From: Sulfuritalea sp.
Lineage (GTDB): Bacteria > Pseudomonadota > Gammaproteobacteria > Burkholderiales > Rhodocyclaceae
Direction of reading: 5' to 3'
DNA length: 23,273 bases
Assembly: GCA_022843505.1 (NCBI GenBank)
Contig: JALHNN010000002.1
Location: 1-23,273 of the forward strand
The stretch's first letter is position 1, and every line of letters begins with the position of its first letter. This document shows positions 1 through 7,985 of this stretch, piece by piece. The notes under the pieces are model-generated. The model was not told the origin of the DNA. It did not search any database and saw only the letters and a list, made by a program, of their open reading frames with translations. The position numbers and the translations under genes are program-made.

Positions 1-485
1 TTAAGCGCAGCGACCTCGCCGGCAAGACCGGCACCACCAACGACTACATCGACGCCTGGTTCTGCGGTTACCAGCAGACCGTCGTCGGGGTCGCCTGGAT
101 CGGCTTCGACCAACCCAAGCGCATGGGCAGCGGCGAAACCGGCGGCGCGGCGGCACTGCCGATCTGGATCGGCTTCATGGAGCACGCCCTGAAGAACGTG
201 CCGGAAAGCTGGCCCGAAGCACCCGAAGGCCTGATGGCGATCGTCGCCAACGACCCGGCCGGCAAGTCGGGCAAGGAGCTGGTTTACAAGGAGCTGCTCC
301 CCGCGCCGCCGCCGGCCGACGAGGAAAAGGACAACGCGAAACAGGAGCCGGCACCCGTGCAGGACGCAAAGCCCAAACCGGTTGAGAAGCCGCCGGGCGA
401 AAAACCATCGGTAGAAAAAGCGGCTGGCGAGAAACCCGCGGCCGAAAAAGCGGCCGCACCCAAGCCGGCGGAAAAGAAACCCTAG
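1..485 (+). CDS. mrcA: Penicillin-binding protein 1A (class A PBP), C-terminal part
   Basis: 3' end of a bifunctional peptidoglycan glycosyltransferase/transpeptidase; the 5' part lies outside the window. The frame enters at base 3. It shows the third transpeptidase motif KTG, within GKTGTTND, at bases 24-32, followed by DAWFCGY and the typical class A segment VGVAWIGFDQP. After the catalytic domain comes a tail of about 65 residues rich in Lys, Pro, Glu and Ala, with imperfect EKP-type repeats. This tail is low-complexity and probably disordered. The protein would be anchored in the inner membrane and act in the periplasm, cross-linking peptidoglycan. It converges with cyaY, and the two stop codons overlap by 4 bases (482-485). 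The PBP1A assignment rather than another class A PBP rests on sequence style and on the neighbouring cyaY. The family call is firm, the exact paralogue less so. Confidence 0.88.
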   Translation, partial: KRSDLAGKTGTTNDYIDAWFCGYQQTVVGVAWIGFDQPKRMGSGETGGAAALPIWIGFMEHALKNVPESWPEAPEGLMAIVANDPAGKSGKELVYKELLPAPPPADEEKDNAKQEPAPVQDAKPKPVEKPPGEKPSVEKAAGEKPAAEKAAAPKPAEKKP

Positions 486-808
486 AGCGTCACGCCAACG
501 CCGGCCTGCTCGGATACCGTCCGCGACAGGGCGGCCATCAGGTCCTCGCCATCCCGGGTACCGATCCAGCGGCCGTGCTCGGGACGGAAATGGAAGCCGC
601 CCGACTTGGCCGCCAGCCAGATCTCGCGCGCCGCCGTATGGCGATTGACGATGATCTTCGACCCGTTTTCGAACTCGATTTCAATGATGCCGCCTGGCTT
701 GGTCTCAAAGTCAAATTCGGCGGGCCCGTTCTCGCTCGCGATCTCAAGCGCCGCCTCGATGCGCGACAACTCGGCATCCGCCGCGAGCGTGAATTCCCTT
801 TCGTCCAT
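482..808 (-). CDS. cyaY: Iron-sulfur cluster assembly protein CyaY (frataxin)
   Basis: A 108-residue protein, the normal length for bacterial frataxin, which binds iron and modulates the IscS cysteine desulfurase in cytoplasmic Fe-S cluster assembly. Visible family features are the acidic N-terminal helix with many Asp and Glu, the strand segment GGIIEIEFENGSKIIVN, the REIWLAA motif and a GGFHF stretch followed by W. An upstream Met would give 129 residues. The start at 808 was chosen because it gives family length and sits just behind a strong ribosome site (AGGAAAGGAAG). The gene lies between the PBP1A gene, on the opposite strand, and the divergent lptM-lysA pair, which is a conserved proteobacterial neighbourhood. 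Confidence 0.95.
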   Translation of the reverse strand: MDEREFTLAADAELSRIEAALEIASENGPAEFDFETKPGGIIEIEFENGSKIIVNRHTAAREIWLAAKSGGFHFRPEHGRWIGTRDGEDLMAALSRTVSEQAGVGVTL

Positions 809-870
809 TGCGTCTTCCTTTCCTGTTCGCGGGCTGAAGGATACAGAAGCCGGCCCCGCCGCGTGCCGCA

Positions 871-876
871 TATACT
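871..876 (+). promoter_or_regulatory. Possible -10 box for lptM-lysA
   Basis: TATACT lies 36 bases before the lptM start, in the 103-base divergent gap between cyaY and lptM. No convincing -35 hexamer stands at 16-18 bp spacing, so this is a weak candidate resting on the -10 match and position only. Confidence 0.25.
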
Positions 877-911
877 ACCGTCCTTGATCCTTTGCCCCCG
901 GCTCCGAAACC

Positions 912-1088
912 ATGCGCCTGATGCCCTCACTCGTGATCGCCGCCGCGACCCTGGCCGTCCTGGCTGGCTGCGGCACCAAGACCCCGCTGACACTACCGCC
1001 GCAAGCACCCCAGAAGGCATCGCTGGCTCCATCCTCCGGCACAAGCTCCGTGAGCGCCGCCGAAACGCGGACTCAGTCCCGCCCATGA
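912..1088 (+). CDS. lptM: LptM-like small lipoprotein (YifL family)
   Basis: A 58-residue lipoprotein precursor beginning MRLMPSLVIAAATLAVLAGC. The basic start, hydrophobic stretch and lipobox LAGC place the lipidated cysteine at residue 20. It is followed by GTKTPLTLPP, the short Gly-x-Lys-x-Pro-Leu segment typical of LptM/YifL proteins, then a Pro/Ser/Ala-rich tail. In E. coli LptM helps the LptD-LptE lipopolysaccharide translocon mature in the outer membrane. The gene lies in a different frame from lysA, and its TGA overlaps the lysA ATG (ATGA at 1085-1088), so the two are probably translationally coupled. The position between cyaY and lysA matches the E. coli order cyaY-yifL-dapF in spirit. 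The assignment rests on lipobox, length and context; family membership is likely. Confidence 0.85.
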   Translation: MRLMPSLVIAAATLAVLAGCGTKTPLTLPPQAPQKASLAPSSGTSSVSAAETRTQSRP

Positions 1089-2353
1089 GCCTGACAAAAC
1101 CGGGAGCGCGGGGCCTGCAAGTCGAGTCGATGGCGCTGGCAGACATTGCGGCGACGTTCGGCACACCTTGCTACGTCTATTCACGCGCCGCGCTGGTCGC
1201 TGCCTATCAGGCCTATCGGGACAGCCTGCAGGCCCACGGCCTGGTCGATCGCTCCCTGATCTGCTACGCGATCAAGGCCAACTCCAACCTCGCCATCCTC
1301 AAGCTCTTTGCCGACCTCGGCGCCGGCTTCGACATCGTCTCCGGCGGCGAACTGGCCCGCGTCCTTGCCGCCGGCGGCAAGGCGGACAGGATCGTGTTCT
1401 CCGGCGTCGGCAAATCGCGCGAGGAAATGCGCCTGGCGCTGGAGGCCGGCATCCACTGCTTCAACGTCGAATCGGCCAGCGAGCTGGCCCAGCTCAACGC
1501 CGTCGCGGTCGAACTGGGCCGGCGCGCGCCGGTCTCGCTGCGGGTCAACCCCGACGTCGACGCCCGCACCCACCCTTACATCTCGACCGGCCTCAAGACC
1601 GCCAAGTTCGGCGTCGCCTTCGACGAAGCCTTCGACCTCTACCAACGTGCCGCGACCCTGCCGGGACTGGCGATCAAGGGCATCGACTGCCACATCGGTT
1701 CGCAACTGCTGGACCCGGCGCCCGCCGCCGAAGCCGCGGACAAGATACTCGGCCTGGTCGACCGCCTCGCTGCTGCCGGCATCGCCCTCGATCACATCGA
1801 TCTCGGCGGCGGCATGGGCATTCAGTACCGTGCCGACGAGCCCGCGCCGCCCGCCGCTTACTACCTCGGCCCCATGCTCGAACGACTCGCAGACAGGAAG
1901 GAAAGCCTCGTCTTCGAGCCCGGCCGTTCCCTGGTCGGCAATGCCGGCCTGCTGCTGACGCGGGTGCAGGTGTTGAAACATGGCGAGGCCAAGCATTTCG
2001 CCGTGGTCGACGCGGCGATGAACGACCTGATGCGCCCGGCCCTGTATGACGCCTGGCATGACATCGTGAAAGTCGGCGCTGGCGACACGGCGGCGGCCGC
2101 GCCGATGCCCTACGAAATCGTCGGCCCGGTCTGCGAGTCGGGCGACTTCCTCGGCCATGACCGCGAACTGGCCCTGCAGGAAGGCGACCTGCTGGCGATC
2201 CTGTCGGCCGGCGCCTACGGCATGGCCATGGCATCGAACTACAACAGTCGCCCGCGTGCCGCTGAAGTCATGGTCGATGGCGCGCAGGCTCACCTGATCC
2301 GGCGGCGCGAAAGCGTCGCGGAACTCTTCGCCCTCGAATCGGTCCTGCCCTGA
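1085..2353 (+). CDS. lysA: Diaminopimelate decarboxylase
   Basis: A 422-residue PLP-dependent fold III enzyme that converts meso-diaminopimelate to lysine and CO2 in the cytoplasm. The PLP lysine is K64 in YAIKANSN. Other visible motifs are SGGEL, the HIGSQ segment, the glycine-rich phosphate loop GGGMGI, EPGR, the active-site cysteine motif CESGD and GAYGM near the C terminus. The open frame extends far upstream, but the start at 1085 gives family length and forms an ATGA overlap with lptM. Its TGA shares one base with the ATG of the next gene (2353). Coupling to an efflux pump downstream is unusual for a biosynthetic gene. Confidence 0.96.
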   Translation: MSLTKPGARGLQVESMALADIAATFGTPCYVYSRAALVAAYQAYRDSLQAHGLVDRSLICYAIKANSNLAILKLFADLGAGFDIVSGGELARVLAAGGKADRIVFSGVGKSREEMRLALEAGIHCFNVESASELAQLNAVAVELGRRAPVSLRVNPDVDARTHPYISTGLKTAKFGVAFDEAFDLYQRAATLPGLAIKGIDCHIGSQLLDPAPAAEAADKILGLVDRLAAAGIALDHIDLGGGMGIQYRADEPAPPAAYYLGPMLERLADRKESLVFEPGRSLVGNAGLLLTRVQVLKHGEAKHFAVVDAAMNDLMRPALYDAWHDIVKVGAGDTAAAAPMPYEIVGPVCESGDFLGHDRELALQEGDLLAILSAGAYGMAMASNYNSRPRAAEVMVDGAQAHLIRRRESVAELFALESVLP

Positions 2354-3525
2354 TGCCAAGGAAATTCGCCGCCGGCCTCGCCCTCCTCCTGCTCGCCGCC
2401 TGCGGCCAGAAGGCCGAGGAAAAGAAGGCCGGGCCGCCGCCGGCGCTGATCACCGTGACCCAGGTCGGCAGCGGCGAATTCGAAGTGGTCGAGGAAACCC
2501 TCGGCACCCTGGAAGTGCTGGCCGATCCCAAGGTCGGCGCCGAAGTGCCGGGGCGCGTCGTGCAGGTCCTGGCCCGCACCGGGCAGCGCGTAAAGAAAGG
2601 GCAATTGCTGGCCGTGATCGACGCCGGCGACACGACGCTGGCCAATCGTGCCGACGAGGCCGATGCACGCCGGCTCGCCGCCCTGGCGACGCAGCAGGAC
2701 CGCCTGCTGGAGCGCCAGCAGGCGCTGGTGGCGAAGGGCTTCCTGTCGAAGAACGCCGGCGAGGACATCGCCGCGCAGCGCACCGCCGTCAATGAGCAAC
2801 TGGCCGCCGCCCGCGCCCGTGCCGAGAACAGCCGTCGTGCCGTGGAAAAGACCCGCGTCACCTCGCCGCTCGACGGCATCGTCGAGGTCCAGATCGTCGC
2901 CCCCGGCGATTACGTCAAGGTCGGCGACCCGATGTTCCAGCTGGTCGCCCCGCACAAGCTGCGCGCCCACCTGCCCTTCCCCGAAGTCGCGGCCGTCCGC
3001 CTCGCCCCCGGCCAGGCGGTGAGCATGACCTCGCCGCTGGCCCCGGGCAAGGTATTCGAAAGCCGCATCCACGAGATCCGTCCCGGCATCGTCGAAGGCA
3101 GCCGCACGCTCGACGTGCTGGCCGACATCGACAACCGCGAGGGCCTGCTGCGCGGCGGCGGCACGGTGAATGCCACGGTGCGCATCGCCGCAAAGGCCAC
3201 CGCCCTGACGGTGCCCGAGCAAAGCGTGGTGCTCCGCCCGGCGGGCAAAGTGGTGTATGTCATCGCCGAGGTCGAGGGCCAGAAGCGCGCGCAGCAAAAA
3301 GTGGTCAAGGCCGGCGCCAAGCGCGGCGGCCGCGTCGAGATCCTCGACGGGCTGAAGGGCGGCGAAACCGTCGCGCTCGACGGCGCCGGCTTCCTCACCA
3401 ACAATGCCGTGGTGGCGATCAAGGAGCCGGCCAAACCGGGTGGCAAGACCGGCACCGGGGCGGGAGTCGGCGCTGACGCCACGGCGAAGAAGCCCGAGCA
3501 GCCGAACAAGCCCGAAGCGAAATGA
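2353..3525 (+). CDS. RND efflux periplasmic adaptor lipoprotein (membrane fusion protein)
   Basis: A 390-residue adaptor linking an inner-membrane RND pump to an outer-membrane channel. The N terminus is a lipoprotein signal with lipobox LAAC and lipidated C17. Then come the first half of a lipoyl/barrel-sandwich domain (GAEVPGRVVQVLARTGQRVKKG region, about residues 55-80), a helical hairpin rich in Ala, Gln and Arg (about 95-165), the second lipoyl half (SPLDGIVEVQIVAPGDYVKVGD) and beta-barrel and membrane-proximal domains. The C-terminal 30 residues are a Gly/Lys/Pro-rich tail. It overlaps the permease start by 4 bases (ATGA at 3522-3525), so the pair is coupled. No outer-membrane TolC partner is encoded nearby. 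The substrate cannot be told from sequence. Confidence 0.93.
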   Translation: MPRKFAAGLALLLLAACGQKAEEKKAGPPPALITVTQVGSGEFEVVEETLGTLEVLADPKVGAEVPGRVVQVLARTGQRVKKGQLLAVIDAGDTTLANRADEADARRLAALATQQDRLLERQQALVAKGFLSKNAGEDIAAQRTAVNEQLAAARARAENSRRAVEKTRVTSPLDGIVEVQIVAPGDYVKVGDPMFQLVAPHKLRAHLPFPEVAAVRLAPGQAVSMTSPLAPGKVFESRIHEIRPGIVEGSRTLDVLADIDNREGLLRGGGTVNATVRIAAKATALTVPEQSVVLRPAGKVVYVIAEVEGQKRAQQKVVKAGAKRGGRVEILDGLKGGETVALDGAGFLTNNAVVAIKEPAKPGGKTGTGAGVGADATAKKPEQPNKPEAK

Positions 3526-6500
3526 CCCTGCCCGAGCTATCGGTCAAGCGCCACGTCCTGGCGTGGATGCTGAATGCCGTGCTGGTGCTGTTCGGCGTCA
3601 TCTCCTTCAGCCGCATCGGCATGGATCGGCTGCCCTACATCGAATTCCCGGTGGTCTCGGTCACCACCGCGCTGAAGGGCGCCAATCCGGACATCGTCGA
3701 TGCCAGCGTGACCAACCTGCTGGAAAGTTCAGTCAATTCCGTGCCCGGCATCGAGCACATCCAGTCCACCTCGTCTCCCGGCGTCTCGGTGATCAACATC
3801 ACCTTCGGCCTGGAAAAGAACGTCGATGTCGCCTTCAACGAGGTGCAATCCAAGGTCAACCAGGTGCTGCGCCGCCTGCCCAGGGATGTCGATCCGCCGA
3901 TCGTGGCCAAGGTCGAGACCAACGCCTCGCCGATGTTCTGGATGGCGCTGCAGGGCGACCGCACCCAGCAGCAGCTCAACCAGTACGCGCTCAACGTGGT
4001 CAAGAAGAAGCTCGAGACCATCGACGGCGTCGGCGAGGTCCGCCTCGGCGGCCGGCGCGACCGCACCATCCGGGTGAACCTGATCCCCGAGCGCATGACG
4101 GCGCTGGCGATCTCGGCGCAGGATGTCGCCAATGCCTTCGGCGCCGAGCACGTGCAACTCGCCGGCGGCTTCGTCGTCGGCCAGGCCACCGAACACCTGG
4201 TCAAGCTCGACCTCGAATTCCACAGCCTCGACGCACTGGGCGGCCTCGTCCTCGCCCAGCGCAACGGCGTCGCCGTGCACCTGCGCGACATCGCCGAACT
4301 GGAGGACGGCCTCACCGACAACCGCCAGTTGGCGCGCTTCAACGGCGAGATGACCGTGGGCCTCGGCGTGGTCAAGGTCGCCAATGCCAACACCGTGGCC
4401 ATCGCCGAGCGCATCAAGGCCAAGCTGGCGAACGAGATCGAGCCGCAGCTGCCGCCCGGGATGAGGATCAGCATCGTCTCCAACGATGCCATATTCATCC
4501 TCGAGATCGTCAATTCGCTGAAGCAGCACCTGGTCGAGGGCACCCTGCTGGCGGCACTGGTGGTGTGGTTCTTCCTGCGCTCGCTGCGCTCGACCCTGAT
4601 TGTCGCGGTGGCGATCCCGGTTTCGCTGATGGGCGCCATCGCCGTGATCTACTTCTTCGGCTACACGCTGAACTCGCTGACCATGCTGGCACTGCTGCTC
4701 TTGATCGGCGTGGTGGTCGACGATGCCATCGTGGTGCTGGAGAACATCTTCCGCCACCGCGAGGACCTCGATCCCGACCCGGTCTCGGCGGCGGTCAACG
4801 GCAGCCGCGAGGTGGTCTTCGCGGTGATCGCGGCGACGCTCTCGCTGGTTTCGATCTTCGCCCCGGTGATCTTCCTGCAGGGCGTGCTCGGCCAGTTCTT
4901 CCGCTCCTTCGCGGTGGTGGTCACCTTCGGCGTGCTGGTCTCGCTGTTCGTTTCGCTCACACTCACCCCCATGCTCTGCTCGCGCTACCTCAAGGTCGAG
5001 AAGCAGCACGGGCGCATCTACCACCTGCTCGACGGCATCCTCGGCGGCATGGACCGCATCTATGTCCGCCTGCTCGACTCCGCGCTGACCCACCGCTGGT
5101 GGGTGGTGGCGCTGACCGCGCTGATCGTCGCCGCCAGCAGCTTCTTCTTCATCAACATCGGCAAGACCTTCACCCCCGACGAGGACGAGGGCCGCTTCCG
5201 CGTCTCGCTGCGCACGCCGCTGGGTTCCAGCATCGATTACACCGACAGCAAGCTGCGCGAGGTCGAGGCGGTGCTCAACAACTACCCTGAAGTGCGCACC
5301 GAGTTCGCCCTGATCGGCCTGGGCAGCGCCGGCCAGGTCAACCAGGGAACGGTGGTGGTGCGCATGGCGCCGCGCGAGGAACGCAAGCGCAGCCAGCAGC
5401 AGGTGATCGCCGACGTGCGCCGCGACCTGGCCGCCATCCCCGGCGCGCGGGCCTTCGCCGCGCCCTTTTCCATCGTCGGCGGCGGCCAGCGCGGCGAGCC
5501 GCTGCAATTCGTCCTCGCCGGCGAGAACATCGACGAGGTCGGCCGCCTGACGCGCGAACTGCAACAGAAGCTGGCTTTGCTGCCCGGCATCGGCCGCGTC
5601 GATACCGACCTCCAGCTCGACCTGCCGCAGCTGGTGTTCCGCCCCGATCGGCTGCGCATCGCCAATGCCAACCTGTCCACGGCCGATGTCGCGCTGGCGG
5701 TGAACATGCTGACCGGCGGCGTCGACATCGCCAAGTTCAACGACGAGCCCGGCGACGGCCAGCGCTATGACATCCGCCTCAAGGCGAAGGAGGGCGCGTT
5801 CACCCAGCCCGCCGACCTGTCGAAGATCTTCCTGCGCAACCGCGACGGCAAGCTGGTGCGCCTGGACTCCGTGGCACGTTTCGAGGAGAAGCTGGGCCCG
5901 GCGGTAATCGGCCGCTTCGACCTGCAGTACGCGGCGACCTTCTATGCCACGCCCACGATCCCGCTCGGCGACGCCGTGGCCCAGGTGCGCGCCGCGGCGG
6001 CCGAGATCCTGCCCGCCGGCTACCAGGTCAAGATGATCGGCCAGGCCGAAGAGTTCGGCAAGACGCAGAAGTACATGGGCTTCGCCTTCGGCCTCGCCCT
6101 GGTGCTCCTCTACATGGTGCTGGCGAGCCAGTTCAACAGCTTCCTGCAGCCCGCCATCGTCATGCTGGCGCAGCCGCTGGCCGTGGTCGGCGGCATCGCC
6201 GCGCTTTGGCTGTTCGGCCACACGCTGAACATCTACTCGATGATCGGCCTCACGCTGCTGATCGGCCTCGTGGCGAAGAATTCGATCCTGCTGGTCGACC
6301 TCACCAACCAGCGCCGCGAACAGGGCATGGCGGTCGACGCCGCGCTGCGCAATGCCTGCCCGATCCGCATGAGGCCGGTGATGATGACCTCGGCCACGGT
6401 GATCCTCGCCCTGTTCCCCGCCGCGCTGGGTCTGGGCGCCGGCGCCGAGACCAACCAGCCGCTGTCGATCGCCGTGATCGGTGGCATGATTTCCTCGACC

Positions 6501-6569
6501 CTGCTGACGCTGGTGGTGGTGCCGGCGGTGTATTCGCTGATCGAGGGGCGGCGGAAGTCCGCCGCCTGA
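3522..6569 (+). CDS. RND efflux permease, HAE-1-like
   Basis: A 1015-residue inner-membrane proton antiporter of the AcrB/MdtB class. The sequence starts LPELSVKRHVLAWMLN with the first transmembrane helix, followed by the large porter domain, helices 2-6, a second porter domain and helices 8-12. The proton relay is intact: adjacent D400 and D401 in GVVVDDAIVVLEN (TM4) and K919 in GLVAKNSILLVD (TM10). The length is slightly below AcrB (1049), typical of many environmental HAE-1 pumps. HME-type metal pumps differ in TM4, so drug, solvent or other amphiphile export is more likely than metal export, but the substrate is not readable. It is the last gene of the lptM-lysA-adaptor-permease chain. 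A GC-rich inverted repeat covers its last codons. Confidence 0.93.
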   Translation: MTLPELSVKRHVLAWMLNAVLVLFGVISFSRIGMDRLPYIEFPVVSVTTALKGANPDIVDASVTNLLESSVNSVPGIEHIQSTSSPGVSVINITFGLEKNVDVAFNEVQSKVNQVLRRLPRDVDPPIVAKVETNASPMFWMALQGDRTQQQLNQYALNVVKKKLETIDGVGEVRLGGRRDRTIRVNLIPERMTALAISAQDVANAFGAEHVQLAGGFVVGQATEHLVKLDLEFHSLDALGGLVLAQRNGVAVHLRDIAELEDGLTDNRQLARFNGEMTVGLGVVKVANANTVAIAERIKAKLANEIEPQLPPGMRISIVSNDAIFILEIVNSLKQHLVEGTLLAALVVWFFLRSLRSTLIVAVAIPVSLMGAIAVIYFFGYTLNSLTMLALLLLIGVVVDDAIVVLENIFRHREDLDPDPVSAAVNGSREVVFAVIAATLSLVSIFAPVIFLQGVLGQFFRSFAVVVTFGVLVSLFVSLTLTPMLCSRYLKVEKQHGRIYHLLDGILGGMDRIYVRLLDSALTHRWWVVALTALIVAASSFFFINIGKTFTPDEDEGRFRVSLRTPLGSSIDYTDSKLREVEAVLNNYPEVRTEFALIGLGSAGQVNQGTVVVRMAPREERKRSQQQVIADVRRDLAAIPGARAFAAPFSIVGGGQRGEPLQFVLAGENIDEVGRLTRELQQKLALLPGIGRVDTDLQLDLPQLVFRPDRLRIANANLSTADVALAVNMLTGGVDIAKFNDEPGDGQRYDIRLKAKEGAFTQPADLSKIFLRNRDGKLVRLDSVARFEEKLGPAVIGRFDLQYAATFYATPTIPLGDAVAQVRAAAAEILPAGYQVKMIGQAEEFGKTQKYMGFAFGLALVLLYMVLASQFNSFLQPAIVMLAQPLAVVGGIAALWLFGHTLNIYSMIGLTLLIGLVAKNSILLVDLTNQRREQGMAVDAALRNACPIRMRPVMMTSATVILALFPAALGLGAGAETNQPLSIAVIGGMISSTLLTLVVVPAVYSLIEGRRKSAA

Positions 6570-6584
6570 CGCAGGAATTCCTGC
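6547..6584. terminator. Two adjacent inverted repeats between convergent genes
   Basis: Arms GGCGGCGGA/TCCGCCGCC (6547-6566) are perfect and overlap the end of the RND permease. Five bases further on is a perfect 14-base palindrome, GCAGGAATTCCTGC (6571-6584). The first can fold as a 7-bp stem with a 6-base loop. Neither has a following T-tract, so intrinsic termination is uncertain. They may block 3' decay or mark the convergent boundary with the enolase-like gene. Confidence 0.35.
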
Positions 6585-6695
6585 CGCGCACCGGCTTGCT
6601 CAGCGCGGTGTACCTTTTCAGAAAGTCGGCGCTGGCGCTACGCCGATCGCGGGCCGGGTCAGGGCGCGATCAACCCGGGCATGGCAGCGCGCAGG

Positions 6696-7985
6696 CTACC
6701 TTCCCCAGGGAAAGCTCTCGCGTGGCGGCAGGTCGCCGCCGCCCTGCCCCAGCGCTTCGGCGATGCGCAGGCCTTCGTTCCACTTGGCCATGCGCTCCGA
6801 GCGCGCGAAGGAGCCGACCTTGAGCTGCTTCGCACCCCAGCCTACCGCCAGATGGACAACGCTGACATCCTCGGATTCGCCGGAGCGCGCCGAGACGATG
6901 CTCTGCCAGCCGGCATCCTGCGCGGCGCGCAAGGCGGCAAGGGTTTCGCTCACCGTGCCGGCCTGGTTCGGCTTGATCAGGGCGGTGTTGCAGGCGCCCA
7001 GCGCCGCCGCGGCGGAAATGCGGGTCGCCGAGGTGCAGATGAAATCATCCGCGACGACCTCGACCCGGCTGCCCGCAGCAGTGGTGAATTTGCGCAGGCC
7101 CTCGCCGTCATCCTCGGCCAGCGGGTCCTCGATGGCGACGATGGGATAGCGCGCCAGCCAGCCCAGCAGCATCTCCGCGAGTCCGTCGCTGTCAATCTCA
7201 CGCGCGTCGCGGGCAAGCCGGTAGCGCCCGCCGCGACCAAAGTCGGTGGCAGCGATGTCGAGCGAGATCGCCACGTCCTGCCCCGGCGTGTAGCCGGCGC
7301 GCTCGATGGCGCGCAGCAGGAAATCCAGCGCCGCCTCGTTGCTGGCGAAGGCCGGCCACCAGCCGCCTTCGTCGGCGACGCCGGCGAGCAAGCCGGCTTC
7401 CGTCATCAACCGGCCGGCGGCGCGATACACCTCGGCGGTCCATTCCAGGGCCTGGGCATAGTCGGTGGCGCCGACGGCGATGATCATGAAGTCCTGCACG
7501 TCAACACGGCGCCCCGCATGCGCTCCGCCGCCGAAGATCTGCACTTCCGGCAGCGGCAGGAAAACGTCATTGCGGCCTGCGCCCAGATGACGCCACAGTG
7601 GCAGCCTCTGCGCCACCGCCGCGGCATGGGCGATCGCCAGGGAAGTGGCGACCAGGGCATTGCCGCCCAGGCGCGCCTTGTTCGGCGTGCCGTCGAGCGC
7701 GACCAGCGCGGCATCGAGTTCATCCTGGCGCAGCACGTCGCGACCGGCGAGCAGCGCGGCGATCTCGCCATTCACCGCCTGCAGCGCGCCCTGCACGTCG
7801 AGTCCGCCGAAGGCCGCGCCGCCGTCGCGCCGGTCGATCGCCTCGGCGCTGCCGGTGGATGCGCCGGCCGGGGCGATGGCGCGCGCGGTCCTGCCGTCCG
7901 CCAGGGTGATCTCGGCCTCCACGGTGGGGCGGCCGCGGGAATCCCAGACGCGGCGGCCGCGCACCGACTTGATCAGACTGCTCAT
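6696..7985 (-). CDS. Divergent enolase-family protein (phosphopyruvate hydratase-like)
   Basis: 429 residues, full enolase length. Enolase dehydrates 2-phosphoglycerate to phosphoenolpyruvate. Retained features: DSRGRPTVEAE near the start, the GASTG loop with S43, H156 in GGGAHA, E206 in DEGG, metal ligands D243, E286 and D313, the catalytic-base lysine K338 in LIKPNQ, and K389 in LKVGS. Changed features: the general-acid-loop glutamate of QEFMI is Asp (D165 in QDFMI), and the SHRSGET histidine is Ala (A366 in SARSGES). It lies outside the usual pyrG/kdsA neighbourhood and is coupled by ATGA (7982-7985) to an APH-type kinase. The start at 7985 matches the family N terminus. It is probably a paralogue with altered substrate or rate, though a functional glycolytic enolase is not excluded. 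No product below the family level is claimed. Confidence 0.85.
   Translation of the reverse strand: MSSLIKSVRGRRVWDSRGRPTVEAEITLADGRTARAIAPAGASTGSAEAIDRRDGGAAFGGLDVQGALQAVNGEIAALLAGRDVLRQDELDAALVALDGTPNKARLGGNALVATSLAIAHAAAVAQRLPLWRHLGAGRNDVFLPLPEVQIFGGGAHAGRRVDVQDFMIIAVGATDYAQALEWTAEVYRAAGRLMTEAGLLAGVADEGGWWPAFASNEAALDFLLRAIERAGYTPGQDVAISLDIAATDFGRGGRYRLARDAREIDSDGLAEMLLGWLARYPIVAIEDPLAEDDGEGLRKFTTAAGSRVEVVADDFICTSATRISAAAALGACNTALIKPNQAGTVSETLAALRAAQDAGWQSIVSARSGESEDVSVVHLAVGWGAKQLKVGSFARSERMAKWNEGLRIAEALGQGGGDLPPRESFPWGR

Noticed and set aside
361..482. EKP-type repeats at the end of PBP1A as a possible tandem DNA repeat
   Set aside because: Units vary in length and sequence; the pattern reflects a low-complexity protein tail and not an exact DNA repeat.
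3404..5290. 628-codon plus-strand frame over the RND genes
   Set aside because: It is an alternate-frame Arg/Pro/His-rich product. The RND adaptor and permease in the other frames are intact.
3729..6221. 830-codon open frame on the minus strand
   Set aside because: It is antisense to the RND permease. Its product is rich in Asp, His, Glu and Gln in the pattern expected from reverse-reading GC-rich coding sequence, with no recognisable domain.
6585..6695. Possible gene remnant on the minus strand (reading ADFLKRYTALSKPVRG) between the permease and the enolase-like gene
   Set aside because: About 25 codons look protein-like, but there is no start, no recognisable family and the stretch is too short to support a pseudogene call.
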